A program made the position numbers and the translations under genes. A stretch of DNA of 64,000 bases from Salisapilia sapeloensis (taxonomy: Eukaryota; Oomycota; Peronosporomycetes; Peronosporales; Salisapiliaceae), in NCBI GenBank assembly GCA_023334545.1, contig JAADVB010000052.1, positions 26,895 to 90,894 of the forward strand, read 5' to 3'. Shown here piece by piece: positions 1 to 9,457 of this stretch; positions within the stretch are counted from its first letter, which is position 1, and every line of letters starts with the position of its first letter. The notes under the pieces are model-generated. The model was not told the DNA's origin, made no database searches, and worked only from the letters and a program-made list of their open reading frames with translations.

Positions 1-121
1 CGTTCGCACTTATTTATTTATAGCTGGCGCCACATGCATTACTCTCGCCATTCTACCAGACTACTTGAACGGTGGGACATCTTCGCGTAGAGAGTCGGAA
101 GTGTGTGTGTGCCGGAGCTGC

Positions 122-1374
122 ATGGGTTGCCTTTCAAGTAAGCCTGTCACGGTGACGCCCCAAACACATCGTTTTCACGCTAGAACACAGGCAGGGACGC
201 TACTTTCCGTTGCTGTGGCAAAGCGAGGTCGGCGACAAAGCAACATCAATGACTCGGCGAACCTGGATCGTACAATGTCCTTTGGATGCAAAGTCCGACT
301 AGCCGACATCGACATTGAAGAAGAAATAGGAGCTGGTACCTTTGGAGCAGTCTACAAGGTCCATTACAAAGGAAAGCGTATCGCGATGAAGAAATTAATG
401 AACCAAACGCATTCGGCTCGAACGCTTCGCAACTTTAGGAATGAGTTGGAAATACTCTCACTTTTGACTCATCCGAACATTGTCCAGTTCCTCGGTGCAG
501 TAGTAGAACCACCACACTTGTGTCTACTGACCGAACTATGCGGTGGATCGGTCGTGGACCTGCTCAAAATGGCCGAGACGAAAAAGCTGAACATTACGTG
601 GGGTCTAACTATTGCTATTGCGCTCGACTGCGCCAGAGCTTGCAACTACCTCCATGCAAGAGACCCGATCGTCTTGCATCGGGATCTAAAGGTGCGTAGG
701 AGCTTCCTCTATCGATAGAACTGATCATTTGAGCTCTCGTTGGAACCATGTAGGGAGAGAACTTGCTTTTGACGGAAAAGTTTCAATGCAAGCTAAGCGA
801 CTTTGGACTCTCGCGGAGCTTAAAAAGGAACCACAACGCCAATACGATGTGTGGGACTCCACGCTGGTTGGCTCCGGAGATATTTCGAGGTGAAGACTAT
901 TCAGAAAAGATTGATGTCTACTCTTACAGCATCGTCCTATGGTACGTCCACCAGCTTTCCAACGCCAAAATTGGTTACTTGCAGTCTTCTCAAAAAATGC
1001 TATGAACTAAACTGTGGGATTCTAGGGAATTGTTTTGTTTCAAGAAGCCGTACATGGAGCATGACGCGATTACGTTGGCGTACATGGTGGCCCACAACGC
1101 CCTTCGACCACCTCTTTGTTCGCATATTCCTGATGTTTTGCAGCGCCTGATGAAGTCATGCTGGAACGAAGATCCAAGTCAGCGACCGGCATTTAGCACC
1201 GTCATCTTTCTCCTTGAAGAAGCCAAAGAACTTATTCAAACCGAGCTAGTCATTGACCTATCCAAGAGCTACGTCGACGCCGTCGCTCCAACAGTCAAAC
1301 TACGGCCAGCCACTTCTCCTGCAGCACCAAATGTCCGCCCAACACGCTACGGACTCGTGTCCGGCAAACTCTAA
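122..1374 (+). CDS. TKL-type protein kinase, probably N-myristoylated
   Basis: Serine/threonine kinase of the tyrosine-kinase-like type. Exons 122-691, 754-941 and 1026-1374 (introns of 62 and 84 nt) give about 368 aa. The first ATG in frame opens MGCLSSK, which fits an N-myristoylation signal (Gly2, Ser6) with a palmitoylatable Cys3, so membrane anchoring is inferred. The kinase domain starts near residue 60: glycine loop GAGTFG, ATP-binding Lys in IAMKKL, catalytic HRDLKGEN rejoined across intron 1, DFGLSR, and a CGTPRWLAPE activation segment. All catalytic residues are present, so it should be active. The tail after the kinase domain is uncertain. A possible 46-nt intron (1249-1294) would move the reading frame and end the protein at 1468 instead. 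Substrates are unknown. Confidence 0.85.
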
Positions 1375-1517
1375 TGCTCCGACGAGCACTAGTCACTGCG
1401 TCGGAGATGACGCAGCTCTTCTCTTGAAGTCCGAGTCAGATTCACAGTATGCGCTGGCCCAATCGTAGCCATTGAAGTCATCTCATCATCCAACCGCTTC
1501 AATTCCGATCTCGGGAA

Positions 1518-1530
1518 GCTCACTTTTTTA
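1518..1530 (+). promoter_or_regulatory. Candidate initiator (Inr) of the cystathionine gamma-lyase gene
   Basis: GCTCACTTTTTTA lies 23-35 nt before the ATG at 1553 and resembles the oomycete initiator core (GCTCATTYYNCA). Short 5' leaders of this length are usual in oomycetes. It is a motif match only. Confidence 0.4.
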
Positions 1531-1552
1531 TTAACCCTCAACGAACTACAAG

Positions 1553-2752
1553 ATGACTGGTAACTCCTCCCATGGCTTTGGCACGCGCGCCATCCACGTC
1601 GGACAAGAACCCGATGAGACCTCTGGAGCCGTCACCGTGCCCATTAGCCTCGCATCGACGTTTGCGCAGCAATCGCCAGGCGTCGTACACGGCGTCAACC
1701 AAGCATCGAGCTTTGGAAAAGGATGGGAGTACTCTCGAACGGGCAATCCTACGCGTGGGTCGCTGGAAACTGCTCTCGCTGCGAGTGAGAATGCGAAACA
1801 CGCAGTAGCGTTTTCCTCTGGCATGGCTGCTACGACTGCTGTCGTCCACCTGCTCAAGTCTGGCGATCACGTACTCGCCATTGACGACGTCTACGGAGGT
1901 ACCCAGCGGTACTTTCGCCAGACCGCAGGCCCGACGTACGGCCTGGACTTTAGTTTGATCGACATGACGGACGTGTCGAACATTGAGAAAAACATTCGGA
2001 GTGAGACCAAGATGCTGTGGGTCGAGAGTCCGACGAACCCGACGTTGAAAGTGGTGGACATCCAGGCTATTGCCGCGGTTGCCAAGAAGCACAACTTGTT
2101 CCTGGTCGTCGACAACACCTTCATGTCGCCTTACTTCCAGAATCCGCTAGACCTCGGTGCTGATATTGTCGTACACAGCATCACCAAGTACATCAACGGT
2201 CACTCGGACGTGGTCATGGGCGTCGCGATCACGAGTAACGACGACGTGTACACCAAGCTACGTTTCGTTCAGAACGGCATCGGCGCAGTTCCGTCCCCTT
2301 TCGATGCCTATATGGCCATGCGAGGGCTAAAGACCCTCCACATCCGCATGAGAGAGCACGCTCGTAACGCCCAAGCCGTTGCCGAGTTCCTCGAGGCCCA
2401 CCCAAAGGTTGAAAAGGTCTACTACCCAGGCCTGCCGTCCCACCCGCACCATGAGATCGCCAAAAAGCAAACGAAGGGCTTTGGAGGCATGGTCACTTTC
2501 TACGTGAAGGGCGGTCTCCAGAATGCTCGTGAGTTCCTCGAAGCACTCCAGATCTTCACACTGGCAGAAAGCCTCGGAGCGGTTGAGTCGCTGGCCGAAT
2601 CGCCAGCCATCATGACCCACGCGTCTGTGCCCAAGGAGCACCGGGAGAAGATCGGCATCCATGACAATTTGATCCGACTTTCGGTTGGCATCGAAGACCA
2701 GCCGGATTTGCTACACGACCTAGAGCAGGCACTCGAGGCCGTACGAGTCTAA
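1553..2752 (+). CDS. Cystathionine gamma-lyase (PLP enzyme)
   Basis: Single-exon gene, 399 aa, full length for the Cys/Met-metabolism PLP family. The enzyme splits cystathionine to cysteine, 2-oxobutyrate and ammonia in the cytosol (reverse transsulfuration). The PLP-binding lysine is Lys212 in SITKYINGHSD, the position I recall for the animal enzyme. YSRTGNPT (60-67), the SSGMAA cofactor loop (88-93), DNTFMSP and the C-terminal SLGAVESL and RLSVGIED motifs are all present. These favour gamma-lyase over cystathionine gamma-synthase, though the two are close and the call rests on overall pattern. The ATG at 1553 is the first in frame and lies just after a putative initiator. It is convergent with the SR-like gene (64 bp apart). 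Confidence 0.93.
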   Translation: MTGNSSHGFGTRAIHVGQEPDETSGAVTVPISLASTFAQQSPGVVHGVNQASSFGKGWEYSRTGNPTRGSLETALAASENAKHAVAFSSGMAATTAVVHLLKSGDHVLAIDDVYGGTQRYFRQTAGPTYGLDFSLIDMTDVSNIEKNIRSETKMLWVESPTNPTLKVVDIQAIAAVAKKHNLFLVVDNTFMSPYFQNPLDLGADIVVHSITKYINGHSDVVMGVAITSNDDVYTKLRFVQNGIGAVPSPFDAYMAMRGLKTLHIRMREHARNAQAVAEFLEAHPKVEKVYYPGLPSHPHHEIAKKQTKGFGGMVTFYVKGGLQNAREFLEALQIFTLAESLGAVESLAESPAIMTHASVPKEHREKIGIHDNLIRLSVGIEDQPDLLHDLEQALEAVRV

Positions 2753-2816
2753 TAGAACGAATGAAAATGAAACACTTTGAGACTGTGGCATGCTTTCCTT
2801 TCTCCAGTCAAAACTT

Positions 2817-3719
2817 CTACTTGTCCGAATCCGTTCGCTTGCGCTCCTCCTGCTCCTGCCGCGCACCGGCTGCTGCCATTTGCACCATCTCCGAAAACCG
2901 ACGACGAGTGTATCCCTGAGGCTTTTGTTCATAACTTTCGTCGTAACCTGCTTGTTCATTCGATCGGTAGGACCGGTCGTCTCGATAGTCATCCTTCCGC
3001 CGACTGGAGTACCCGTAGTCGTCTCGGCGGGATCGGTAGCTCCCTCGGTCGTCCCTGTACCTGTCTCTCGATCTAGACCTCGAGCGTCGTGGAGGACGCT
3101 CCGATCGCCTATCATAATCATTTCTCGAGTCGTAGTCTCGGCGCCTGTATTCATCATGTCCACGACGATCGTCTCGATACCCTCTTGGGGGCGGAGATCT
3201 GCCTCGAGAGTTATAGCTATTTTGTGGAGGACCTCGAGAGTCACGACTCGGTGGGGCATCGTAATCACGCGGTGGTGGTCTCCTATAGTCACTTGGTGGC
3301 GGGCGGCCATAGCCACCTGGGGGAGGACGGTTGTAGTCATTTGGTGGTGGGCGTCCATAGTCACTTGGCGGAGGACGGCCGTAGTCGCTCGGAGGGCGAT
3401 TATAGTCGTTTGGCGGTGGCCGACTGTAGTCATTCGGCGGTGGTCCTCTTGGCCGATTGCCACTACCTTTGTGTGGTCCTCTCCTGTTATATGATGGTGG
3501 TCCGCCACCGTTTCGTAGTGGACCTGGTGGCGGATCATCAAACTGCCCTTTCAGAGGCGGAGGCATCGATGGTGGTGGGCCCCGATCACCTCTGTCAGGT
3601 GGACCGCCTTGAGCATTGTCCGACAGTCTATTCGCCGGATCACTGCTCCGAGGTTCTCCATTGCTGGCAGTCATCCATGCCGGCAAAGTGGATGACCGAC
3701 CTCGTCCTCGTCCCGCCAT
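2817..3719 (-). CDS. SR/RG-rich low-complexity protein with RPPPSDY repeats
   Basis: Intronless, about 300 aa, start ATG at 3719. An open frame continues upstream, but the MAGRGRG start fits. No folded domain is visible. The order is an RG-rich N-terminus with a T-L-P-A-W-M motif (residues 11-16), a Gly/Pro-rich stretch, about eight tandem copies of RPPP(N/S)DY (residues 92-153), then an Arg/Ser/Asp/Tyr-rich RS-like domain with SRSRSRDR. This composition suggests an RNA-binding or splicing-condensate protein in the nucleus, but function is inferred. The first 16 residues closely match the N-terminus of the U2AF gene at 16285-18017. It is head to head with EIF1AD, 139 bp between starts. Confidence 0.8.
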   Translation of the reverse strand: MAGRGRGRSSTLPAWMTASNGEPRSSDPANRLSDNAQGGPPDRGDRGPPPSMPPPLKGQFDDPPPGPLRNGGGPPSYNRRGPHKGSGNRPRGPPPNDYSRPPPNDYNRPPSDYGRPPPSDYGRPPPNDYNRPPPGGYGRPPPSDYRRPPPRDYDAPPSRDSRGPPQNSYNSRGRSPPPRGYRDDRRGHDEYRRRDYDSRNDYDRRSERPPRRSRSRSRDRYRDDRGSYRSRRDDYGYSSRRKDDYRDDRSYRSNEQAGYDESYEQKPQGYTRRRFSEMVQMAAAGARQEQEERKRTDSDK

Positions 3720-3858
3720 TTTGTCTGCTTTAGTTCGAAGCGCATCCGGACCATATTGGGCGCAAGATACTTTCGACACGACTTTCTGCCAATCAAGATC
3801 GACTGGCTGACAAGAAACTTTGACAACGAAAACCACAAGTGCTCAGGACGTTTCGACC

Positions 3859-4621
3859 ATGTCTGGATCGGGCCGAAAGTCAGCCTACAGGAAAGGAGTC
3901 ACCGACAGAGTGCTCTACGGAGACCCAGAGCCACAAGATAATCAGCAGATTGTGCGTGTGGTCGCGTTGCGTGGTAGCAACCTTTTCGATGTACGACGTC
4001 TTGCTATTGCGAGCACAATGCGAGTAAATCGTGAGGTATTAACAATGATGTAATGCTCCAGGTGCAAAATGGGAAAGGAGACCGCTTCTTAACGATGCTT
4101 CCGACAAAATTCCGCAAACTAATTTGGGTTAAACGAGGTAAATGACCACTTTCGCGCTTGAGCACAATGCAACACCAGTATGCTTACCTCACACATGTGC
4201 AAAGGCGACTTCCTGATCGTGTCTGAGAGTGGCGAAGATACGACGACTGCAAAGGGCACAAAAGGAGCCGTGAAGTCCATGATTGAGCACATCTTGTATA
4301 AGGATCAGATTCGTAACCTCCGTCAGAAGAACTTGTGGTACGATTGGATCAATCAAAACTATAAGGGAACACGCTCATCAAGCTTTAAATAGGCCAGAAG
4401 CGTTTGATCGACCTCGCAACGGTGCTGGTAAAACACAGTCGGAATCTGTAGCAGAAGATGAGGATGAAGAAGAAAGCTCTGAGAACGATGAAAAGGAGGA
4501 TGCAACTACCTCCAACGGGATTCAAATGGTCAATATGAACCTCGGGGCTATGCACATAAACCGCAACCGTCAGCAAGGACAGTATCTAGATGACAGTAGT
4601 GAAGAGGAAGACGATGACTAG
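3859..4621 (+). CDS. EIF1AD: EIF1AD-like S1/IF1-domain RNA-binding protein
   Basis: Four exons, 3859-3990, 4062-4137, 4205-4337 and 4393-4621, give 189 aa. Introns are 71, 67 and 55 nt. The joined protein has the S1-like IF1 fold of the eIF1A-domain family: IVRVVALRGSNLFDVQNG, then FLTMLPTKFRKLIWVKRGDFLIV across two junctions. It ends in the family signature W-P-E-A-F followed by an acidic, Asp/Glu/Ser-rich tail. Placing the last intron inside the Trp codon restores W-P-E-A-F, which strongly supports the model. EIF1AD proteins are nuclear and linked to late small-subunit maturation or stress; the exact role here is unknown. Confidence 0.9.
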
Positions 4622-4708
4622 GACATGCGTGGTACCATTTTGCATTCTTATTTGGCTTTGTCAAATACATTCGAACAGTTTATTTCCTTTCGTGCCACTT
4701 GAAGTATT

Positions 4709-5389
4709 CTAATGCGATATCTCACTCTCAGCAGCAATTGTTCTCATCCGTTTCTCTACTTCTTTCCTGTACTGCTTAAGTGCTTCAATCGCGTCACGTG
4801 CACGATTGTCAGGTGCAGGTGGAGGATCCAGAGCCTTGGGCGAAGTGGCATTTTTCCACGGCCTTTCAGCAGGTTTCGTTCTCATCGACCGAGAAGCGAC
4901 TGTACTCTTAGACAAGCGTGCAGCCACGTCACTGGCATTGGCTTGCTTTGCAACTAGCGTTTGTCGTGGATCGTACGTTCGATCAAGGAGTTGATGGCGT
5001 AATTTAGCACTTTCCTTCACACGTGTAGAAGAGTTCCAGTCTGCTTCGCGCTGTTCTTGCTGATAGGTGTGGAAACGAGGCTGAGCAATATGAGGAATGC
5101 CTTGGGTATAATCATATCCTCGAGAAAACCTTTTTCTCTTGCTTTCATCAATCATTCGTCGTGGATCAGTAGATCTAACTGTATGTCCATCCAGATAAGT
5201 TTGATAGTTGCCTGGATGCATATGCATGTAGTCTTGAGCGTAGCCAGATCTGTACGTAGGTGACAGATTACTCCATGAGCTATCTTGCGGTGACGACATA
5301 CGCTGAAATGCGAAACTATCGTCAGTGACTGAATCTCTGGTATCGAACTCGTAGCCTCGATTGGTACGAGTGTGAGAGGAAGACCGCAT
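4709..5389 (-). CDS. Unknown protein, 226 aa
   Basis: Single exon with a clear ATG at 5389. I do not recognise the family. The protein is hydrophilic, Ser/Arg/Tyr-rich and probably disordered in its first half. It ends with a predicted helix, DAIEALKQYRKEVEKRM, that could form a coiled coil. There is no signal peptide or membrane segment. It is head to head with another unknown gene (start 5468), leaving only 78 bp for both promoters, which suggests shared expression. Confidence 0.7.
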   Translation of the reverse strand: MRSSSHTRTNRGYEFDTRDSVTDDSFAFQRMSSPQDSSWSNLSPTYRSGYAQDYMHMHPGNYQTYLDGHTVRSTDPRRMIDESKRKRFSRGYDYTQGIPHIAQPRFHTYQQEQREADWNSSTRVKESAKLRHQLLDRTYDPRQTLVAKQANASDVAARLSKSTVASRSMRTKPAERPWKNATSPKALDPPPAPDNRARDAIEALKQYRKEVEKRMRTIAAESEISH

Positions 5390-5467
5390 TGCGGTAAAAT
5401 ATTTTGATACAAACCTCTGTGCTCTGGAAACGCTGCATGGTGTCTATAAATAACTTCCACGTGCAGG

Positions 5468-7023
5468 ATGCAAGTACTTCAAATCAAACGCGGCAATTAT
5501 CTTTGCCCAACCTGGATGCTCCATAATGAAACCTGCCTTCTCGAACTGGTCAACCGACAAGGTATGTGCACTATATAGTTTCATATGGCTTATCCGTCAT
5601 GTTCATCCTTGATACATATACCTGAGACGATAGACACAGTTTTCAGATCTTCGGCTTCAAGCGACTAACCGCCTTAACAACCGAACTTCTCTTACTTCCA
5701 TATCTCACCACAAGAAGCAGTCGCGTTATGGCACTACAAATTCTTACTGGATACCGAATGCTGCGCATGGGAAGGCTCTGGTAGCTCATCATGGTAAGAG
5801 CGCAACGGTAGGCCAGCAACAATCGGATCTTCGAAGATGTCAGTCCGCTTCCTCCGTGCGTAAGAAGCTGTCACAAGCTGTAGAACGCAGCACTACAACG
5901 AATGACGCTCGCATGTCTGCTCTCCTCCAAGAGCGGAATAAGATTCAAGACTTGTCGCTGTCTGCTTCCGCTTGCCCTGCACAAAGCTCCCGGCCGACAC
6001 CAAAGACTTTATTAAATCGACAGAACACACACGGTGGAAGTCTTATGCAGCGAAAACCATCCCAAGAGCGCTTTCTTCTGGCTAAAGCAAATACAAAATA
6101 TACAGTTGAGACTCACAAAGAGCACATACGACATAATGCATCCGAGCTGGACCGAATGCTCTCAGATGATCTAAAGACGAGCTACGCTTTAAATGTAAGT
6201 TTCCATAGACGAATCCTACTATTATTCCAGATTTCCGCATCATTTGAATGGCATGTAGTCTCAGCACAGGTCAACCAAGAAATTGGAAGCTTGTCGTCGT
6301 GCATTTGATGCTGTTATAGAACAAGATGAGGTAAGTTTCACATATATCTACTAGCTCAAGAATCCCGCTTGTTATATCGACTGATGGCATTGCACAGCAC
6401 TATGCTCACGTGCTTGGCAAAGTTCGGGATATCTTCTATGCTCACTTCGATGCACCTCGATCGGTGATAGACAGCGAAAATAGTCAGTCGGGATCTACCA
6501 ACCAGTTATCTGCACAAAAAGATCTCGAGGCAGGTGCGATGTTTCCATCGCTTAATCTACTGGAGAATTCAGTAAACTCATGTGTGGACCTGGAATAGAA
6601 TGCTCTCGGTTGCAAGAAGAGAATGAGAACCTGAAAAAGCATTGTCAGAAGCTAGAACAAGATCTGCGTGGTCTCCAGTTATTCACAGAGGAACCTTCGG
6701 TTGAAAAGTCAGACAGCTGTGGTCATCTCATGGAAGAGGATGGTACATCAGTCTACATACCTTAATATTAGCTCTTCGCTATGCTGACTTGATCTATATA
6801 CAGGTTTAGCAGACGTCCACCTCATTGCACCAAGCGAGATGGACCAGAATGTCCGACCTAGCCAGTCGCACGGCATTCCCGTGCTCAATTTTGCCAACCT
6901 GTCTCCTTATGTAGATGTGCGCCTCTGGATGTCCATTCTCGATTTAGTCCGACCACTAACTTCCACAAGTAGACAGATGATGAAGGTGATGTCCAAGAGC
7001 TACAAGTTTCACCATGGAACTAA
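5468..7023 (+). CDS. Unknown coiled-coil protein, seven exons
   Basis: Exons 5468-5561, 5647-6194, 6265-6330, 6398-6533, 6599-6742, 6804-6916 and 6973-7023 join in frame to 383 aa. All introns are 56-85 nt with GT...AG ends. No known domain is recognised. The first third is Ser/Gln/Arg-rich. Further on come helical segments such as STKKLEACRRAFDAVIEQDE and a clear leucine-heptad coiled coil, CSRLQEENENLKKHCQKLEQ. The C-terminus is acidic. The model depends on hand-placed splice sites, but every junction keeps frame and the codon total is exact. It may be structural (cytoskeletal or flagellar), which is a guess. Confidence 0.65.
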
Positions 7024-7102
7024 TCACATGCCTTTTTCACTTTCCAAACACTTTATTATTGTAGCTATATTACGAAAATATCTTGCACGACACGCCTTCT
7101 CT

Positions 7103-8917
7103 TCACCCTCTCTGCAGCTGTTGCAGCTGTTCCACCACTTTTTCCAGCACTTGCTGCTGCTGTCTCTGTTGGACGAGAAGCTCATCCATCACGCCATGCA
7201 CCTTTTCAAATGCCACGCTCAGACGGTAGATCAAGTACAGGGCTATCAGAGCGACCACTACAGTCGCCACAAACCACCCTCGGTAGCTGTCCATCGTCGT
7301 CCTGTTCACTACGGATTGGTGTCGAGGTACTGAAGTCTTGGCTTGAGGAGCTTCTGTAGACTTGGTCCGACTCCTGCCAACATTTCCACCGTCCTTGTCC
7401 AGTTCATCTTCGTCAATCGAAGGATAGAGCTCTGTCGTGTTGCTTGCCTCTGGAACTTCCATCGTCGCCAGAGACATGTCCTTTTCCACTTTGGCCGCAG
7501 CCTCCCACCACGCCACAGCCGACTCCTTGGCCTCTGCATTTGCCGAGCTCTCAATCTGTTTCTTCAGCCATGTGCTCTTGTTGAAGACGACTTTAAATCC
7601 GACCTGTAGGTGGCATTTATCGTTCTCGCCTACTGTATAGACCCAGCGACCTTCCGTTCGGAAGTAGTTGCAGTACGGCACGTCCGACACGTAGGTGGTT
7701 ATTGCGATTACGAGCCTTCTATCACTCTCCCACTTGTACCTCTGCTTGATGGTCGTCGGGATTTCACTCGGTCCGACCAAATACTTTTTATGGTGCGTAC
7801 AATGGACCTCCCGCATGCCGTCAAACGTGTCTGCTGAATCGACAGCCTTGTACTCCTCTGTCTCGTTCGACCATTCCGGCATATCAATGTCCGTGTCTCC
7901 ACCTTCCGTCAGCAGTCGGCGGTAGAAAGCAGACGACTCGATCCAGAGCTTGGAGTAGACCGTTTCCAGACTCAGCGGCAGCTCTCGGTCCAGGACAATG
8001 TCGTATTCCTCCAAAATGGCATCTGGACCAGGTGCCGAGTCCAGTTCCAATCTAGCAGGGGCGCTTGCCACAACGTTGCTTTCCTTGAACAACGGAGACA
8101 TTTTCACTTGTGGCGAAGGAGACGCTTCCACCTGTGGCGACGGGGATGCTTCTACTTGTGGTGACGGAGGCACTTCCATTTGTGGCGACATCTTTTCACT
8201 CGTCGCGGCGGATGAAGTGATACTGGCTTCCTCATCCTTTTCCTCCTTTTCTTCGAGTGCAGGTGACTTTGTCATGGCTGCAACCGTGTCCAGTTTGATC
8301 GTGTGAAGCTGTCGTAGACACTTGTAGCACTCGTCTCGAAAGACAAAGGACGCGAAAAATATTTTGCTTCCTTTGACCATGATCTCGATGGCGTTGGGGA
8401 CTATAAATGCTGTGTTTTTCTTCTCAATAAGACTGATGTCGACGTACTGCGCCACGTAGATCGTATCTCGCCACCCGTTGAAGCAAAGCTGGTTGCTCGT
8501 AAGGTAGAGTCGTCCGTGGTAGGGAAAGTTGGACAAGTAGAGCGCACACGAGTAGCTTTCGACGACTTGCTCGTCCTTGTCTAAATCAAATTTGCACTGA
8601 AATTCAGATTTCTCCATCGGTTTCCACTCTCGTACGCTCGCATTACTCTCCGGCTCGGAAAAAGTATCCACGTCAGCGTGTAATGGAGAGATCGGGAGAT
8701 CATGTTTACTCCGATCATTGCTTCGTAACGGCGAGACGCTGAGACTCGGCTTGCTCTTGTTGCCTCGGCCAAGTGACGTGTCCTGTGAGTCAGCATCCGA
8801 TGCTGAGCTCACGTCTGCGGCGGGATCATCTTGGACGACAGTAAGCTCCATTAGAGGAGGACGTTGAAGTGTGCTCTGGGAGTCAAGCATGTTTGTAAGA
8901 TGGGAAGGAAGACGCAT
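7103..8917 (-). CDS. GRAM-VASt domain membrane protein (Aster/Lam type)
   Basis: Intronless, about 604 aa from the ATG at 8917; a second ATG at 8890 is also possible. The GRAM domain (about 105-210) includes YLSNFPYHGRLYLTSNQLCF. The VASt (StART-like) domain (about 305-480) includes the EYDIVLDRELPLSLETVYS start and a W..ESDRRLVI strand. A single membrane segment lies near 555-577 (WFVATVVVALIALYLIY), followed by a Gln-rich coiled coil. This is the layout of ER-anchored sterol transfer proteins at ER-plasma membrane contacts (GRAMD1/Aster, yeast Lam). Between the domains, residues 244-275 carry tandem copies of SPSPQVEA. It is convergent with the upstream coiled-coil gene. Confidence 0.9.
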   Translation of the reverse strand: MRLPSHLTNMLDSQSTLQRPPLMELTVVQDDPAADVSSASDADSQDTSLGRGNKSKPSLSVSPLRSNDRSKHDLPISPLHADVDTFSEPESNASVREWKPMEKSEFQCKFDLDKDEQVVESYSCALYLSNFPYHGRLYLTSNQLCFNGWRDTIYVAQYVDISLIEKKNTAFIVPNAIEIMVKGSKIFFASFVFRDECYKCLRQLHTIKLDTVAAMTKSPALEEKEEKDEEASITSSAATSEKMSPQMEVPPSPQVEASPSPQVEASPSPQVKMSPLFKESNVVASAPARLELDSAPGPDAILEEYDIVLDRELPLSLETVYSKLWIESSAFYRRLLTEGGDTDIDMPEWSNETEEYKAVDSADTFDGMREVHCTHHKKYLVGPSEIPTTIKQRYKWESDRRLVIAITTYVSDVPYCNYFRTEGRWVYTVGENDKCHLQVGFKVVFNKSTWLKKQIESSANAEAKESAVAWWEAAAKVEKDMSLATMEVPEASNTTELYPSIDEDELDKDGGNVGRSRTKSTEAPQAKTSVPRHQSVVNRTTMDSYRGWFVATVVVALIALYLIYRLSVAFEKVHGVMDELLVQQRQQQQVLEKVVEQLQQLQRG

Positions 8918-9457
8918 TAGATAACAAAAGCCAGTACCGAATTGCAGCAAATTGCGACCGTATCATCAATTGGAGGTCCAAGAGCTGTTGGAAGTGGGTG
9001 TTTGTCAGAGCAAGGAGCTCTGGGGATCTGTTTAAAGCGTAGACTGTTGTATGTGGGGTCGTCCAGCAAAGGGAGCGAGGTAGACGCTCCGAGCGAGGAG
9101 GAAAGATCCGAGTACCTGTTAGGTTTTCAAGTCGTTTATTTTGCATTTCCTACACCATTCTGATGCCTTTTACGCCTACATTGCATACGAAACCCAACTC
9201 CTTTCGCAGAGTTAAATAGACTTAGAACGATAAGAAGATATTGAACTACAGTTTACAGACAAGATCTCGTCAGTTCAATCGCACTTAGCCGAGGTGCCTC
9301 GTTTTGACACCCGCATCGTACTTTATCCAGCCCCATAAGGTAGGTTTGCACTCGGTAAAGTACGAAAAGCGTAGCCAGTCATTTTGCCCAGGACAGCCCC
9401 AAGGACACATTTTTGGAGCAAGGCCTCTCTACTTTATCGAAAGGAACTTCTTGACAA
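8918..9457. other. Divergent promoter region between GRAM-VASt and RPLP1 genes
   Basis: About 540 bp with no supported gene. Short open frames here are not coding-like. It holds the 5' regions of two diverging genes, including a TCATTTTGCC motif at 9379-9388 and a CATTTTT tract about 50 nt before the RPLP1 start, which may act as the start site for P1 transcription. Confidence 0.5.
9379..9388 (+). promoter_or_regulatory. Candidate initiator of the RPLP1 gene
   Basis: TCATTTTGCC matches the oomycete initiator pattern (YCA then pyrimidines) and is about 70 nt upstream of the P1 ATG, followed by a CA(T)n tract. Motif evidence only. Confidence 0.35.

Noticed and set aside
2790-3494. Long plus-strand frames opposite the SR-like gene
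   Set aside because: Low-complexity Val/Trp/Ile mirror of RS and RPPP repeats; no start context or intron support.
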